A stretch of DNA of 64,000 nucleotides, from contig NZ_CP007055.1 of assembly GCF_000517625.1 (NCBI RefSeq), positions 2,666,001-2,730,000 of the forward strand. The letters run 5' to 3'. Every line of letters begins with the position of its first letter. Position 1 is the stretch's first letter. The translations under genes were made by a program, and so were the position numbers. Source of the stretch: Halostagnicola larsenii XH-48. GTDB taxonomy: Archaea; Halobacteriota; Halobacteria; Halobacteriales; Natrialbaceae. This document shows, piece after piece, positions 35,866 through 43,604 of this stretch. The notes beneath the pieces are model-generated. The model saw nothing but the letters and a program-made list of their open reading frames with translations. It did not search any database and was not told the origin of the DNA.

Positions 35866-37473
35866 TTAGCTGAACTTCTGGACGGTTACGTCGAGCGTGT
35901 CGAGATCGACGATCGGCGCGTAGCCGGCGTCGGGGTCGATGTTGACGCTCTTCTGGAAATCCGTCTGGGCCTGCCAGCATCCGGAGTTGATCGCGAGTAC
36001 GTTGTGGTACTTGCCGAAGCCGAGTTTGTGGACGTGGCCGGTGTGAAAAATGTCGGGGACGTCTTCGATAATCAGGTAATCTTCCTTCTCGGGAGCGAGC
36101 CTCGTGTGACCGCCGAACTGCGGGGCGACGTGGCGCTTTTTGAGGAGGTGGTACATCGCTTTGTGCGGTTCGTCGTAGTTCGCCTTCTCCTCGGGCAGTT
36201 CAGCGATCACTTCGTCGAGGCTGACGCCGTGATACATCAGGACCGAGACTCCCTCGAGGGTAACCGTCGAGGGATTGCTCACGATCCGCGGATCGTGGGC
36301 GGACATGATGTTTCGGAGGCGCTCGTCGAATCCCGGCTGGGGCTCTGCGAGTCGGACCGCGTCGTGGTTTCCCGGAATCATCACGATATCTAAATCGCCG
36401 GGTACCCGTTTGAGACACTCGTTGAACGCCTCGTACTGGTCGTAGATGTCGACGATGTCGAGTTCCTCGTCCTGATCCGGATAGACGCCGACGCCCTCGA
36501 CCATGTCGCCGGCGAGCAACAGGTACTCGACGTGCTGGGCCTCTTCGGTGTGCAGCCAGTCCGCAAATCGGTTCCAGGCGTCCGCCATGAACTCCTGGCT
36601 GCCCACGTGGACGTCGCTGATGAGCGCGGCCTGAACGTGGCGGTCCGCGGTGGACGGTTCGTACGTCCGCGGCACGTCCGGAAACGACATCGAGTCGACG
36701 AACGCGATGCCCGAATCGTCCGCCAGCGTCCCCTCCATCGCCAGCACCTCGTCGCAGAGCAACTCCTCGACGAGGTCGGCGTACTCCCTGTCTTTCATCA
36801 CCAGCCACGGGAACGTCCCGGTCGCGTCCTCGAGTTCGATCAGCCAGTGCCCGCTCGCGGTCGAGCGAATGTCGTTGACGAGTCCGACCATCGCCGCCTC
36901 GCTCCCGCCCGGCATGCTCTGGATGGCGGAGGCCGGACGATGGTTGAACCGACCGCGAAGTTTCGACCCCAACCGCTCGAGTCGGTCGCGAAAGACGGCG
37001 ACGAAGTCCTTGTACTCGCCCGTTCCAGTACTCTCACCGGTCATATCGTTCGCGATCTCGAGCGAGCGTCTCGAGATGTCGCTCGACCGCTCGATGTGGT
37101 CGACAGACCCCTCCGTTTCAACTGGAGGATCGGTCCTCGGTGTGGGTGACGGTTGGGAGGGGTCTCCAGTCGAAACGGAGGGGTTGTTCTGCGGCCGGTC
37201 TGTGGAATCGTCTCCGTCCCTCGAAGGATTGGATGGGGGCGATTCGCTCGATACTGGCGATGATTCGCTCGAGGCCGGCGTCGACTCCTCGAGAACCGCT
37301 CGAACGTGCTCCGTGCGCACGACCAGCGTTCTCTCGGGTAGCTGCTCGACGACCTGCTCGAGGGTCGGCTGTGGTCGCTCCGCGGCGGCGATGAGGGTCA
37401 CGGCCTCGCGCTCTGCGTTGTACCCGCGGGTGGTCAATTCGCTGACGATCCGGGCCGGACCCTCGAGTGGCAC
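35866..37473 (-). CDS. polD1: DNA polymerase D small subunit (DP1, 3'-5' exonuclease)
   Basis: 535 aa small subunit of the archaeal replicative polymerase D. The Mre11-like phosphoesterase motifs are all present: LISDVHVGSQEF, LLAGDMVEGVG, MIPGNHDAV, LMYHGV, FGGHTRLAPE and HTGHVHKLG, so the proofreading nuclease should be active. The OB-fold region precedes it. Residues 62-150 are a Ser/Pro/Asp-rich disordered linker, whose DNA holds two ORB-like boxes (37107-37128 and 37163-37184). The start is GTG 37473, giving the family-typical MPLEGPARIV. It shares a 102-bp divergent promoter region with the signal peptidase gene. Confidence 0.93.
   Translation of the reverse strand: MPLEGPARIVSELTTRGYNAEREAVTLIAAAERPQPTLEQVVEQLPERTLVVRTEHVRAVLEESTPASSESSPVSSESPPSNPSRDGDDSTDRPQNNPSVSTGDPSQPSPTPRTDPPVETEGSVDHIERSSDISRRSLEIANDMTGESTGTGEYKDFVAVFRDRLERLGSKLRGRFNHRPASAIQSMPGGSEAAMVGLVNDIRSTASGHWLIELEDATGTFPWLVMKDREYADLVEELLCDEVLAMEGTLADDSGIAFVDSMSFPDVPRTYEPSTADRHVQAALISDVHVGSQEFMADAWNRFADWLHTEEAQHVEYLLLAGDMVEGVGVYPDQDEELDIVDIYDQYEAFNECLKRVPGDLDIVMIPGNHDAVRLAEPQPGFDERLRNIMSAHDPRIVSNPSTVTLEGVSVLMYHGVSLDEVIAELPEEKANYDEPHKAMYHLLKKRHVAPQFGGHTRLAPEKEDYLIIEDVPDIFHTGHVHKLGFGKYHNVLAINSGCWQAQTDFQKSVNIDPDAGYAPIVDLDTLDVTVQKFS
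37107..37128 (-). promoter_or_regulatory. ORB-like Orc1 box inside polD1
   Basis: On the minus strand, CTCCAGTTGAAACGGAGGGG. It matches the haloarchaeal ORB pattern TCCAGTSGAAACNRAGGGG. It encodes PVETEG in the disordered linker of DP1. Confidence 0.6.
37163..37184 (+). promoter_or_regulatory. ORB-like Orc1 box inside polD1, opposite orientation
   Basis: CTCCAGTCGAAACGGAGGGG on the plus strand, 34 bp from the previous box. The two are arranged outward-facing, as in the main origin. The minus strand reads as SVSTG in the DP1 linker. Confidence 0.6.
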
Positions 37474-37575
37474 ACGATTCGCATTCGCGAGTGGCGAGAA
37501 AAGGATGACGGATCGGCTCCCCGCGAATGACGCGGAGGGGAAAGTTGATACACGGTCCTCGCAAAATGAAATTCA

Positions 37576-38823
37576 ATGGGCGATGGCGACGGCAACGACG
37601 GCTACGACGACCGAGACCGAACCGGTTCGTCGTCCGAGTCAGACGACTATCGCGAACCGGAGAACAACGGGAACGAACCCAAAAACGGTACCGAGGAGCC
37701 CGGGTACGGTGCCGACAAATCCGAGCCTGACAGCGATGAACTCGAGGATCGCACCGACGAATCCGAGACCGGCACTGACGAACTCGAGAACGGCACCGAT
37801 GAACCCGGCAATCACGGGGACGAATCCGAAATAGCCGACCCGGAATCTTCTCGAGCGACTGCCGACGGATTCGACGATCCGGACGACCGGACGGACTCGA
37901 GTCGGACCTCGAGTTCTCGAAGCGGGTCCGACAGCTCTCGAGGCGTCGCTGAAACCTCGCAAGGAGCGGGCGAAACGCCTCGCACACGATCCGATCGCGC
38001 TCGAGCGCAGTCCAACGACGCTCGAAGGGAGACCAACGACGCTCGAAGCGACTCGACAGACCGGGTGACGATCGAGGACGACGGACTCCTCCGGTGGTTC
38101 TTGAAGACGGAGGATGGAACCGTCATGATGGTCCGGGATGTCCTGACAAGTGTCGCGATCGTTGCAGCAATTGGACTTGTGTTGTTCGCCATCAGCGGAA
38201 TCTGGCCGCCGCTGGTCGCCGTCGAGAGCGGAAGTATGCACCCCAATATGCAGGAAGGGGATCTGATCTTCGTCGTCGGTGAGGATCGGTTCGTCGGAGA
38301 TAACCCGGTCGACGGAACCGGCGTCGTCACGCTCGAGAGCGGCCAGGAAAGCGGCTACGACAAGTTCGGAAAGGCCGGTGACGTCGTCGTGTTTCAGCCG
38401 GGTGGGAGCGAAACAGCTACACCAGTGATACACAGAGCCCACTTCTGGGTCGAAAAGGGAGATAACTGGGTCGAACAGGCGGATCCGGCGATCATCGGCG
38501 AGGACACGACCTGTAGTGAGGTTGAGTCATGTCCGGCAGACCACGATGGATTCATCACGAAAGGGGATGATAACGGCGGCTACGATCAGGAAGCCGGGGC
38601 CGGTGCGAGGTCTAATGCTATCGTCAAACCCGAATGGATCACCGGAAAGGCGTCGTTCCGGATTCCGTGGCTCGGAAACATCCGCCTGCTGTTCGATAAG
38701 TACCTGTTCGGAGCGATCAGCGGGACGGTCGCGCCACAGGCGGTCGCCGGCGTTTCGATTGGAGCCAGCAGCGTCGCCGGAGCCGTTACCGTTGCGGGAA
38801 AACACTGGTCTGATCGAAACTGA
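37576..38823 (+). CDS. sec11: Type I signal peptidase (S26, archaeal) with long acidic N-terminal extension
   Basis: 415 aa membrane protease that removes signal peptides. Residues 1-170 are disordered, very rich in Asp, Glu, Ser and Asn, with repeating NGTDEP/GTDELE-like units. A membrane helix (about 190-210) is followed by the catalytic Ser220 in VESGSMHPNMQEGD, then VIHRAHF holding the catalytic His. A second hydrophobic segment is near the C-terminus (IGASSVAGAVTVAG). Archaeal signal peptidases are usually about 200-300 aa, so the extension is unusual. Divergent from polD1; convergent with orc1, 54 bp between. Confidence 0.9.
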   Translation: MGDGDGNDGYDDRDRTGSSSESDDYREPENNGNEPKNGTEEPGYGADKSEPDSDELEDRTDESETGTDELENGTDEPGNHGDESEIADPESSRATADGFDDPDDRTDSSRTSSSRSGSDSSRGVAETSQGAGETPRTRSDRARAQSNDARRETNDARSDSTDRVTIEDDGLLRWFLKTEDGTVMMVRDVLTSVAIVAAIGLVLFAISGIWPPLVAVESGSMHPNMQEGDLIFVVGEDRFVGDNPVDGTGVVTLESGQESGYDKFGKAGDVVVFQPGGSETATPVIHRAHFWVEKGDNWVEQADPAIIGEDTTCSEVESCPADHDGFITKGDDNGGYDQEAGAGARSNAIVKPEWITGKASFRIPWLGNIRLLFDKYLFGAISGTVAPQAVAGVSIGASSVAGAVTVAGKHWSDRN

Positions 38824-38877
38824 ATTACGACGACTTTATCGGACGGAAACGGCGACCTCGAGTAGACTACACAGAAA

Positions 38878-40956
38878 CTAGTTTTCGAACCGCGCCTGCA
38901 CGAACGGCTGGATATCGTCGATATCGCTCAGTCTCGAGTCGCTCAGTAAGACGGCCTCCGTCTCCTCGAGTGGAACGGAGAGGCTGATCTCCTTGGTCCG
39001 GCCGTACCGTCCCTTCGAGACGACGACCGCGTTTACGATCCCGAGCATGTCGAGTTCGCTGATGAGGTCCGTCACGCGCCGCTGGGTGAGCACGTCGGCG
39101 TCGATCTCCTCGCAGAGGCGCTTGTAAATGTTGAACACTTCGCCCGTGTTGATGCTTTTGACGCCGTGTTTCTCGAGCGAGATGATCGAGAAAAGGACGA
39201 GTTTGCTCTGGGTAGGTAACGTTCGAACGACTTCGACGACCCGATCGAGTTCGATCTTGTCCTGGGCCTGTCGGACGTGTTCCTCGACGATGGTTTCCGA
39301 TTGGGACCGCTCGGCGAGTTCGCCCGCCGTTCGAAGGAGATCAAGCGCGCGACGCGCGTCGCCGTGTTCCTGGGCGGCAAAGGCCGCACACAACGGGATC
39401 ACGTCACCCGAGAGCGCACCGCCTTTGAACGCGACCTCCGAGCGGTGCTGGAGGATATCGCGCAGCTGGTTCGCGTCGTAGGGCGGGAAGACGATCTCTT
39501 CTTCGCCCAGACTCGACTTGACGCGCGGATCGAGAAAGTCAGTGAACTTCAGGTCGTTCGAAATACCGATGATCGAGACGCGAGAGTTCTCGAGTTCGGA
39601 GTTCATCCGCGAAAGGTTATAGAGCGTATCGTCGCCGCTTTTCTCGACGAGTTTGTCGATCTCGTCGAGCATGATGACGACGACCCGTTCTGAGTAATCG
39701 ACCGCATCGAAAAAGACGCTGTAGACCCGATCGGTCGGCCACCCGGTCATCGGAACCTCCTCGAAGGACTCCTTGTCTTCTTCGAGTTTCGCGATCCGAT
39801 CCTCGACGTCCTCGAGCGAGTCGAACGGTGTCGACTCGAGGGGGTGCTCGACGATACCGGTCGACGGCTCCCCGTCACCGGATTCGAACCCCTCAGTTTC
39901 GACTGGAGAATCGTCCGACGAAAGGTCGATATCCGACTCATCCGAGTCGCGGTCAGCAGCGGTCATAGCTGGATCGAGAGATGAAGTCGAATCGGGGGAT
40001 GAAGTCGAATCAGGACTTGAAGTCGAGTTGGGATTTGAACTGGAATTCGACCGTGCGCGCGAAGAAGTCGCTTCATCGCTCTGGTGAGCCCCAGCGTTCA
40101 CCGAGTCATCTGACTTGTCGGAGTCGCCGCCCGAAGAGTCGTCGGTATCGAAGTTCGGGCCATCCGCCGCCGATATGCTAGTTTGCTCGGTCGTCACGTT
40201 ACTCGATCCAGCGACGTCGTCGTGATCCATCGCCGAATCTGCCGACGAGGGGCTTGGAGCGGTCTCATCCGATGCGTTCGAATCGGTTGGATTCGCGTCC
40301 GTCGTCGACCGATTGCTCTCCGTTCCCGTATTCGCCCCTGGGTCAGCGCTCGAGGCGAGTCCCGCTTGGTGTTGCGTACTCGAAATATCCTCGGATGATT
40401 GTCCACGTCCCGTGTCCGAATCGTGGCCGCGGTCGAATTCCTCGACCGACTCGATGAGCGATCGGAGTTCGGCGATGCGCGTTTCGATCCGGTCTTCGTT
40501 CTCTTCGATGAACTTGTTCGCGAGTTGTGCGAGCACCCGATACTGCGTATCGGTCACTTCGCAGTTGATGTACTCGACGTCGCAGGGAACGCTGTATTTC
40601 GACGACGTGCTTTCGAGTTCCTTGCTCACGAATTTTGCGCTCGCGGTCTTTCCCGTTCCCGTCTTGCCGTAGATCAGGATGTTCGAGGGGGTTTCCCCAC
40701 GCAACGCGGCGACGAGGATCGTCGCCATCTTGTTGATCTGGTCGCTCCGGTGGGGGAGTTCATGTGGCGTGTACGATGGTCTGAGAACCTCCTTGTTCTC
40801 GAAGATTGGCTCACCGCTCAACAGATCGTCGAACAGACCCTGGTTCGGCTCGTCGTCGCCGAGATTGGATCCTTTCAACTCGGTAGAGAACCCGTCAGGG
40901 CCTCCGAGTTCGACGTTTCGGTCCGAATCCGTCATATCTAATTCGTCGTCAGACAT
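38878..40956 (-). CDS. orc1: Orc1/Cdc6 origin-binding protein with a ~200-aa disordered insertion
   Basis: 692 aa; the usual length is about 370-520. The AAA+ core has Walker A GKTGTGKT (97-104), Walker B VVIMLDEIDKL (about 426-436), sensor 1 GISND and an arginine finger region, then a C-terminal winged helix (QSKLVLFSIISLEKHG to TDLISELDMLG). Between helix 3 and Walker B, residues about 175-375 are low-complexity Ser/Asp/Thr/Glu with an 18-bp DNA repeat (STSSPD units). ATG 40956. It lies beside the non-coding origin and the conserved origin-associated genes, as in oriC1 of other haloarchaea, so this is likely the primary initiator. Confidence 0.93.
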   Translation of the reverse strand: MSDDELDMTDSDRNVELGGPDGFSTELKGSNLGDDEPNQGLFDDLLSGEPIFENKEVLRPSYTPHELPHRSDQINKMATILVAALRGETPSNILIYGKTGTGKTASAKFVSKELESTSSKYSVPCDVEYINCEVTDTQYRVLAQLANKFIEENEDRIETRIAELRSLIESVEEFDRGHDSDTGRGQSSEDISSTQHQAGLASSADPGANTGTESNRSTTDANPTDSNASDETAPSPSSADSAMDHDDVAGSSNVTTEQTSISAADGPNFDTDDSSGGDSDKSDDSVNAGAHQSDEATSSRARSNSSSNPNSTSSPDSTSSPDSTSSLDPAMTAADRDSDESDIDLSSDDSPVETEGFESGDGEPSTGIVEHPLESTPFDSLEDVEDRIAKLEEDKESFEEVPMTGWPTDRVYSVFFDAVDYSERVVVIMLDEIDKLVEKSGDDTLYNLSRMNSELENSRVSIIGISNDLKFTDFLDPRVKSSLGEEEIVFPPYDANQLRDILQHRSEVAFKGGALSGDVIPLCAAFAAQEHGDARRALDLLRTAGELAERSQSETIVEEHVRQAQDKIELDRVVEVVRTLPTQSKLVLFSIISLEKHGVKSINTGEVFNIYKRLCEEIDADVLTQRRVTDLISELDMLGIVNAVVVSKGRYGRTKEISLSVPLEETEAVLLSDSRLSDIDDIQPFVQARFEN
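39888..39908 (-). promoter_or_regulatory. ORB-like box inside orc1
   Basis: CTCCAGTCGAAACTGAGGGG on the minus strand. It encodes PVETEG in the disordered insertion, the same peptide as in DP1. Confidence 0.55.
39970..40045. repeat. 18-bp tandem repeats in the orc1 insertion
   Basis: About four units of GATGAAGTCGAATCNGGN with 18-bp spacing, encoding SSPDST-type hexapeptides. They look like slippage expansion of coding DNA. Confidence 0.65.
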
Positions 40957-40978
40957 TCGTCGTGCGTACACCCCGTCA

Positions 40979-40990
40979 TTTCGAGTGGAA
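40979..40990 (-). promoter_or_regulatory. ORB half-site near the orc1 start
   Basis: TTTCGAGTGGAA on the plus strand, 23 bp upstream of the orc1 ATG. It shares 11 bases with units of the 24-bp array. It could let Orc1 control its own gene (inference). Confidence 0.4.
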
Positions 40991-41014
40991 CGTGACTCGA
41001 GCGCGAGCTATTGT

Positions 41015-41028
41015 GGCCCGTACGGGCC
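41015..41028. promoter_or_regulatory. Perfect 14-bp palindrome upstream of orc1
   Basis: GGCCCGTACGGGCC, 59 bp before the orc1 start. Fully symmetrical; a possible dimer-binding operator. Confidence 0.35.
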
Positions 41029-41199
41029 TGAAAGAAGCCATTCAAGCGTACGAGTTCGCGATCGGAGTCCAGTTGATGCAAACGAACCAGAGGAACACCT
41101 AGCTATTAAATTCTTCCCTTCTGATTCCAAGAATTGTCGTTTCGCAGTTATTTCGAGAACGGCCAACGTACTCAGAAGGACACTTCCTATTCAGGACGG

Positions 41200-41288
41200 A
41201 TAGTATCCAGAAGGGGCAGATTCGTATCCAAGAGGAATAGTATACTTGTGTCGTGCGTGATGTTCCGTACGTGCGTGATGTTGCTTTT
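41200..41288. repeat. Two short direct-repeat pairs upstream of orc1
   Basis: One pair is about 20-21 bp (41200-41219 and 41220-41240, each with GTATCCA). The other is 18 bp (41253-41270 and 41271-41288, each starting GTGCGTGATGTT). They are part of the repeat-rich origin. Confidence 0.5.
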
Positions 41289-41605
41289 GGTGGTGTTGGC
41301 TATAGTGCCGTAGAAAGTTTCGAGCATGCTGCTGAACCACGGGTACCGCACGGTTCTCGAGAGAGTGATCGAACTTCGTTCAGGACGCCGTTCCATCAGA
41401 AGTATTCCACGAGAATCGGGGGTAGAGAACCGGGAGGACGATAGTTTTACGCGAGCGGCAGGTTCGACGACTTTCTTCGATATTGGTTGCAGTTGAACAT
41501 ACTACTAATAGCCGAGCATTGGCGGGGTGTCTCCAATTGATGCGAACGATTGTTGATTTTCGCGGTGGAAGTGCGATATGATTGCTGTCGGAGATGATAC
41601 ATAGA

Positions 41606-41710
41606 CAGTAATCGGGCTGTAGTGAACTGTATATGGGTTGTGGTGGGCTGTATGCGGGCTGTGGTAGGCTGTATTCGAGATGTAGTGGACTGTATAGCTG
41701 ATCTAGTTGC
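41606..41710. repeat. 21-bp degenerate tandem array left of the left ORB (origin iterons)
   Basis: Consecutive 21-bp units begin at 41606, 41627, 41648, 41669 and 41690. Each starts CTGTAT (or close) followed by a base and CGGGCTGT, and ends GTGG. The first four are well conserved and the fifth is degenerate. The spacing is exactly two helical turns. Array and left ORB are separated by about 30-45 bp. It could also be read as a seven-residue coding repeat, but no plausible gene contains it. Confidence 0.75.
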
Positions 41711-41740
41711 GGAGTTGATACCATGGAAGTTGTCGTGGAA

Positions 41741-41766
41741 CCCCCCACCCCTTCGTTTCAGGTGGA
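41741..41766 (-). promoter_or_regulatory. Left origin recognition box (full ORB)
   Basis: Minus strand: CTCCACCTGAAACGAAGGGG then TGGGGGG. Full ORB including the long G-string, which points leftward, away from the AT-rich core. Confidence 0.88.
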
Positions 41767-41846
41767 GAAGGTTACGAGAGGGGGTAGGGTTGCGAGAGTG
41801 TTTTATTATGGGAAGATTCATATTGATTGCTTCGAAACAGTATCCG

Positions 41847-41940
41847 TAGAACTAGCAAAACCAATAGATTACTAGAGTTAGATTAAGTTATCCTAGTCGT
41901 TACTAGAACGGCGCGTCTATAGCAACTCAGTTACTAGAAC
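41847..41940. repeat. CTAG-rich repeats in the AT-rich unwinding region
   Basis: GTTACTAGAAC occurs exactly at 41899-41909 and 41930-41940, with related copies at 41847-41855 and 41868-41878. Five CTAG sites fall in 85 bp (41852-41936). The stretch is much more AT-rich than the window and is the likely duplex-unwinding element. Confidence 0.7.
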
Positions 41941-42060
41941 TCTGAATCTCCGCTCTATCCCGTCACGAAGCGGTCTACCCGTTCTTTTCGTCTTTTAGAG
42001 CGACGTTCTTTCTCATCCTACCCGATTTTCCCCACTTTGGCACCCCCACCACTTCTCCAT

Positions 42061-42086
42061 CTCCAGTCGAAACAAAGGGGTGGGGG
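42061..42086 (+). promoter_or_regulatory. Right origin recognition box (full ORB)
   Basis: CTCCAGTCGAAACAAAGGGG then TGGGGGA. A full ORB on the plus strand with the G-string pointing rightward, inverted relative to the left ORB. Confidence 0.9.
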
Positions 42087-42255
42087 ATCAGCCGGAAATA
42101 CTAGTATGGTTCTAGTACTCATACAATTACCTCGCTACCCGAGTACTCGTGACCTTCCCAGTCAACCACAGTCCTTCTCGTTTTCACGGGTCTGGAACCA
42201 TATCGACTCTCGAGCGAGAGATATTCGTCTCCGTTCTCGATTTCACGCACCTCTC

Positions 42256-42326
42256 TTTCGAGTGGGTCTATTCCGACTGTTTCGGGGGGTCTACTCCATC
42301 TGTTTCGAGTGGATTTATTCCGACTG
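42256..42326. repeat. Three 23-24-bp direct repeats of ORB half-sites
   Basis: Units at 42256-42279, 42280-42302 and 42303-42326. Each begins TTTCGAGTGG or a variant, resembling the inner ORB motif TTTCGACTGGA without its G-string, and ends CCGACTG or CCATCTG. They lie about 170 bp right of the right ORB. Confidence 0.65.
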
Positions 42327-42548
42327 TGTGCTCGAGTTAGCACGTTAGGATGTCGATCAAGAAATTCTCCTTCGTGTGGACTTATCCGGACACTCTCCTT
42401 TCGTCTGTTTTCCGGTCCCGCATCCAACAGTATCGCAGATCGTTACTCTCCTTGTTGTTGGATATTCAATACGTCTGACGTAGGCTTAAGTGAGTTCAGT
42501 TCCGTAGTACGCGCAGATGCACCCATATGGTGCTGGAGGCCCCCTAGG

Positions 42549-43187
42549 ATGGGACTGTTAAAAGGACTTAAAGATAGTATCTCTCGCGCTACGGATCGGC
42601 TGTTTTCCGAACAGGAGCCAAAGCGGATTGGAATCTACGGGCCGCCGAACGCCGGGAAGACGACGTTAGCGAATCGCATTGCTCGAGACTGGACAGGTGA
42701 CGCAATCGGAACGGAGAGTCACATTCCACACGAAACGCGTCGCGCGCGAAGAAAAGAAGGAGTCGAAATCGAGCGCAACGGCAAATCCGTGACGATCGAT
42801 ATCGTCGACACCCCCGGTGTGACGACCAAGGTCGACTACGAAGAGTTTACCGGGGAGATGGAAGAAGACGACGCGATTCGGCGCTCTCGAGAGGCGACCG
42901 AAGGTGTCGCAGAGGCAATGCACTGGCTTCGTGAGGACGTCGATGGCGTCATCTACGTTCTCGATAGCGCCGAAGACCCGATCACACAGGTCAATACGAT
43001 GCTGATCGGGATCATCGAATCGCGAGACCTCCCAGTGCTCATCTTCGCGAACAAGATCGATCTGGACGACTCGAGTGTCAAGCGCATCGAGGATGCGTTC
43101 CCACAGCATAAGACCGTCCCGCTGTCGGCCAAAGAAGGTGACAACATGGACGAAGTGTACGAAAACATCGCGGAGTACTTCGGGTGA
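42549..43187 (+). CDS. Origin-associated Era-like GTPase (Oap cluster)
   Basis: 212 aa P-loop GTPase. G1 is GPPNAGKT (31-38), G3 is DTPG (87-90), G4 is NKID (about 165) and G5 is LSAKEGD (about 192). The N-terminus (MGLLKGLKDSISRATDRLF) is amphipathic. This gene, followed by a DUF2073 gene and a zinc-ribbon gene, forms the conserved origin-associated (oap) set beside haloarchaeal orc1 origins. I do not assign the A/B/C letter because I am unsure of it. It starts the operon; the next gene follows after 6 bp. Its role in replication is not established. Confidence 0.88.
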   Translation: MGLLKGLKDSISRATDRLFSEQEPKRIGIYGPPNAGKTTLANRIARDWTGDAIGTESHIPHETRRARRKEGVEIERNGKSVTIDIVDTPGVTTKVDYEEFTGEMEEDDAIRRSREATEGVAEAMHWLREDVDGVIYVLDSAEDPITQVNTMLIGIIESRDLPVLIFANKIDLDDSSVKRIEDAFPQHKTVPLSAKEGDNMDEVYENIAEYFG

Positions 43188-43193
43188 TCTGAG

Positions 43194-43604
43194 ATGCCCA
43201 AAGCAACGAACGCGGACGACGGAGACGGACCGGAGAGCCCCGACGGTGTCCAGATCGATCTCATCAGCGGCGAACGAATGGAAGGGATGGCCAGCATGGA
43301 GAAGATCCGGATGATCCTCGACGGCGTCCACGACGGCAATATCGTCATCCTCGAGGAAGGCCTTTCGCCCGACGAGGAGAGTCGCCTCATCGAGGTAACG
43401 ATGGCCGAAATTAGTCCCGACGAGTTCAACGGGATCGAGATCGAAACCTACCCGAAATCGAGTACGGGAAATTCCTCGATTCTCGGCCGGATTATGGGTA
43501 ACAACGAGTCGGCAAACAAACTCACCGTTATCGGTCCGGCCAACCAGATCGAAACACTCCACAAGGACGAAACGCTCATCAGCGCGCTCGTCAGCCGTAA
43601 CTAA
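43194..43604 (+). CDS. DUF2073 origin-associated protein
   Basis: 136 aa. The conserved segment runs from GVQIDLISGERMEGMASMEKIRMILDG (split here: IDLISGERM, then MEKIRMILDGVHDGNIVI) through VTMAEISPDEFNGIEIETYP to NNESANKLTVIGPA. This is the euryarchaeal DUF2073 family, nearly always next to the Era-like GTPase. Nucleic-acid binding has been suggested for related proteins, but I cannot show it. Its stop overlaps the next start (TAATG). Confidence 0.88.
   Translation: MPKATNADDGDGPESPDGVQIDLISGERMEGMASMEKIRMILDGVHDGNIVILEEGLSPDEESRLIEVTMAEISPDEFNGIEIETYPKSSTGNSSILGRIMGNNESANKLTVIGPANQIETLHKDETLISALVSRN

Larger units (their letters stand above)
40957..42548. other. Chromosomal replication origin region (oriC1-like)
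   Basis: 1.6 kb without a convincing gene, between orc1 and the origin-associated operon. It holds two full ORBs facing outwards (41741-41766 and 42061-42086) around 295 bp of AT-rich sequence, a 21-bp tandem array to the left, a 24-bp array to the right, an ORB half-site at 40979-40990, a perfect palindrome at 41015-41028 and short direct repeats at 41200-41288. This layout matches known haloarchaeal orc1-adjacent origins; the tandem arrays are extra. ORFs in the region have no family look. Confidence 0.88.

Noticed and set aside
41622-41849. 75-codon frame containing the 21-bp array as a seven-residue repeat
   Set aside because: The frame has no promoter or family look, and similar units recur in another gap with no gene, so a DNA-level repeat explains it better.
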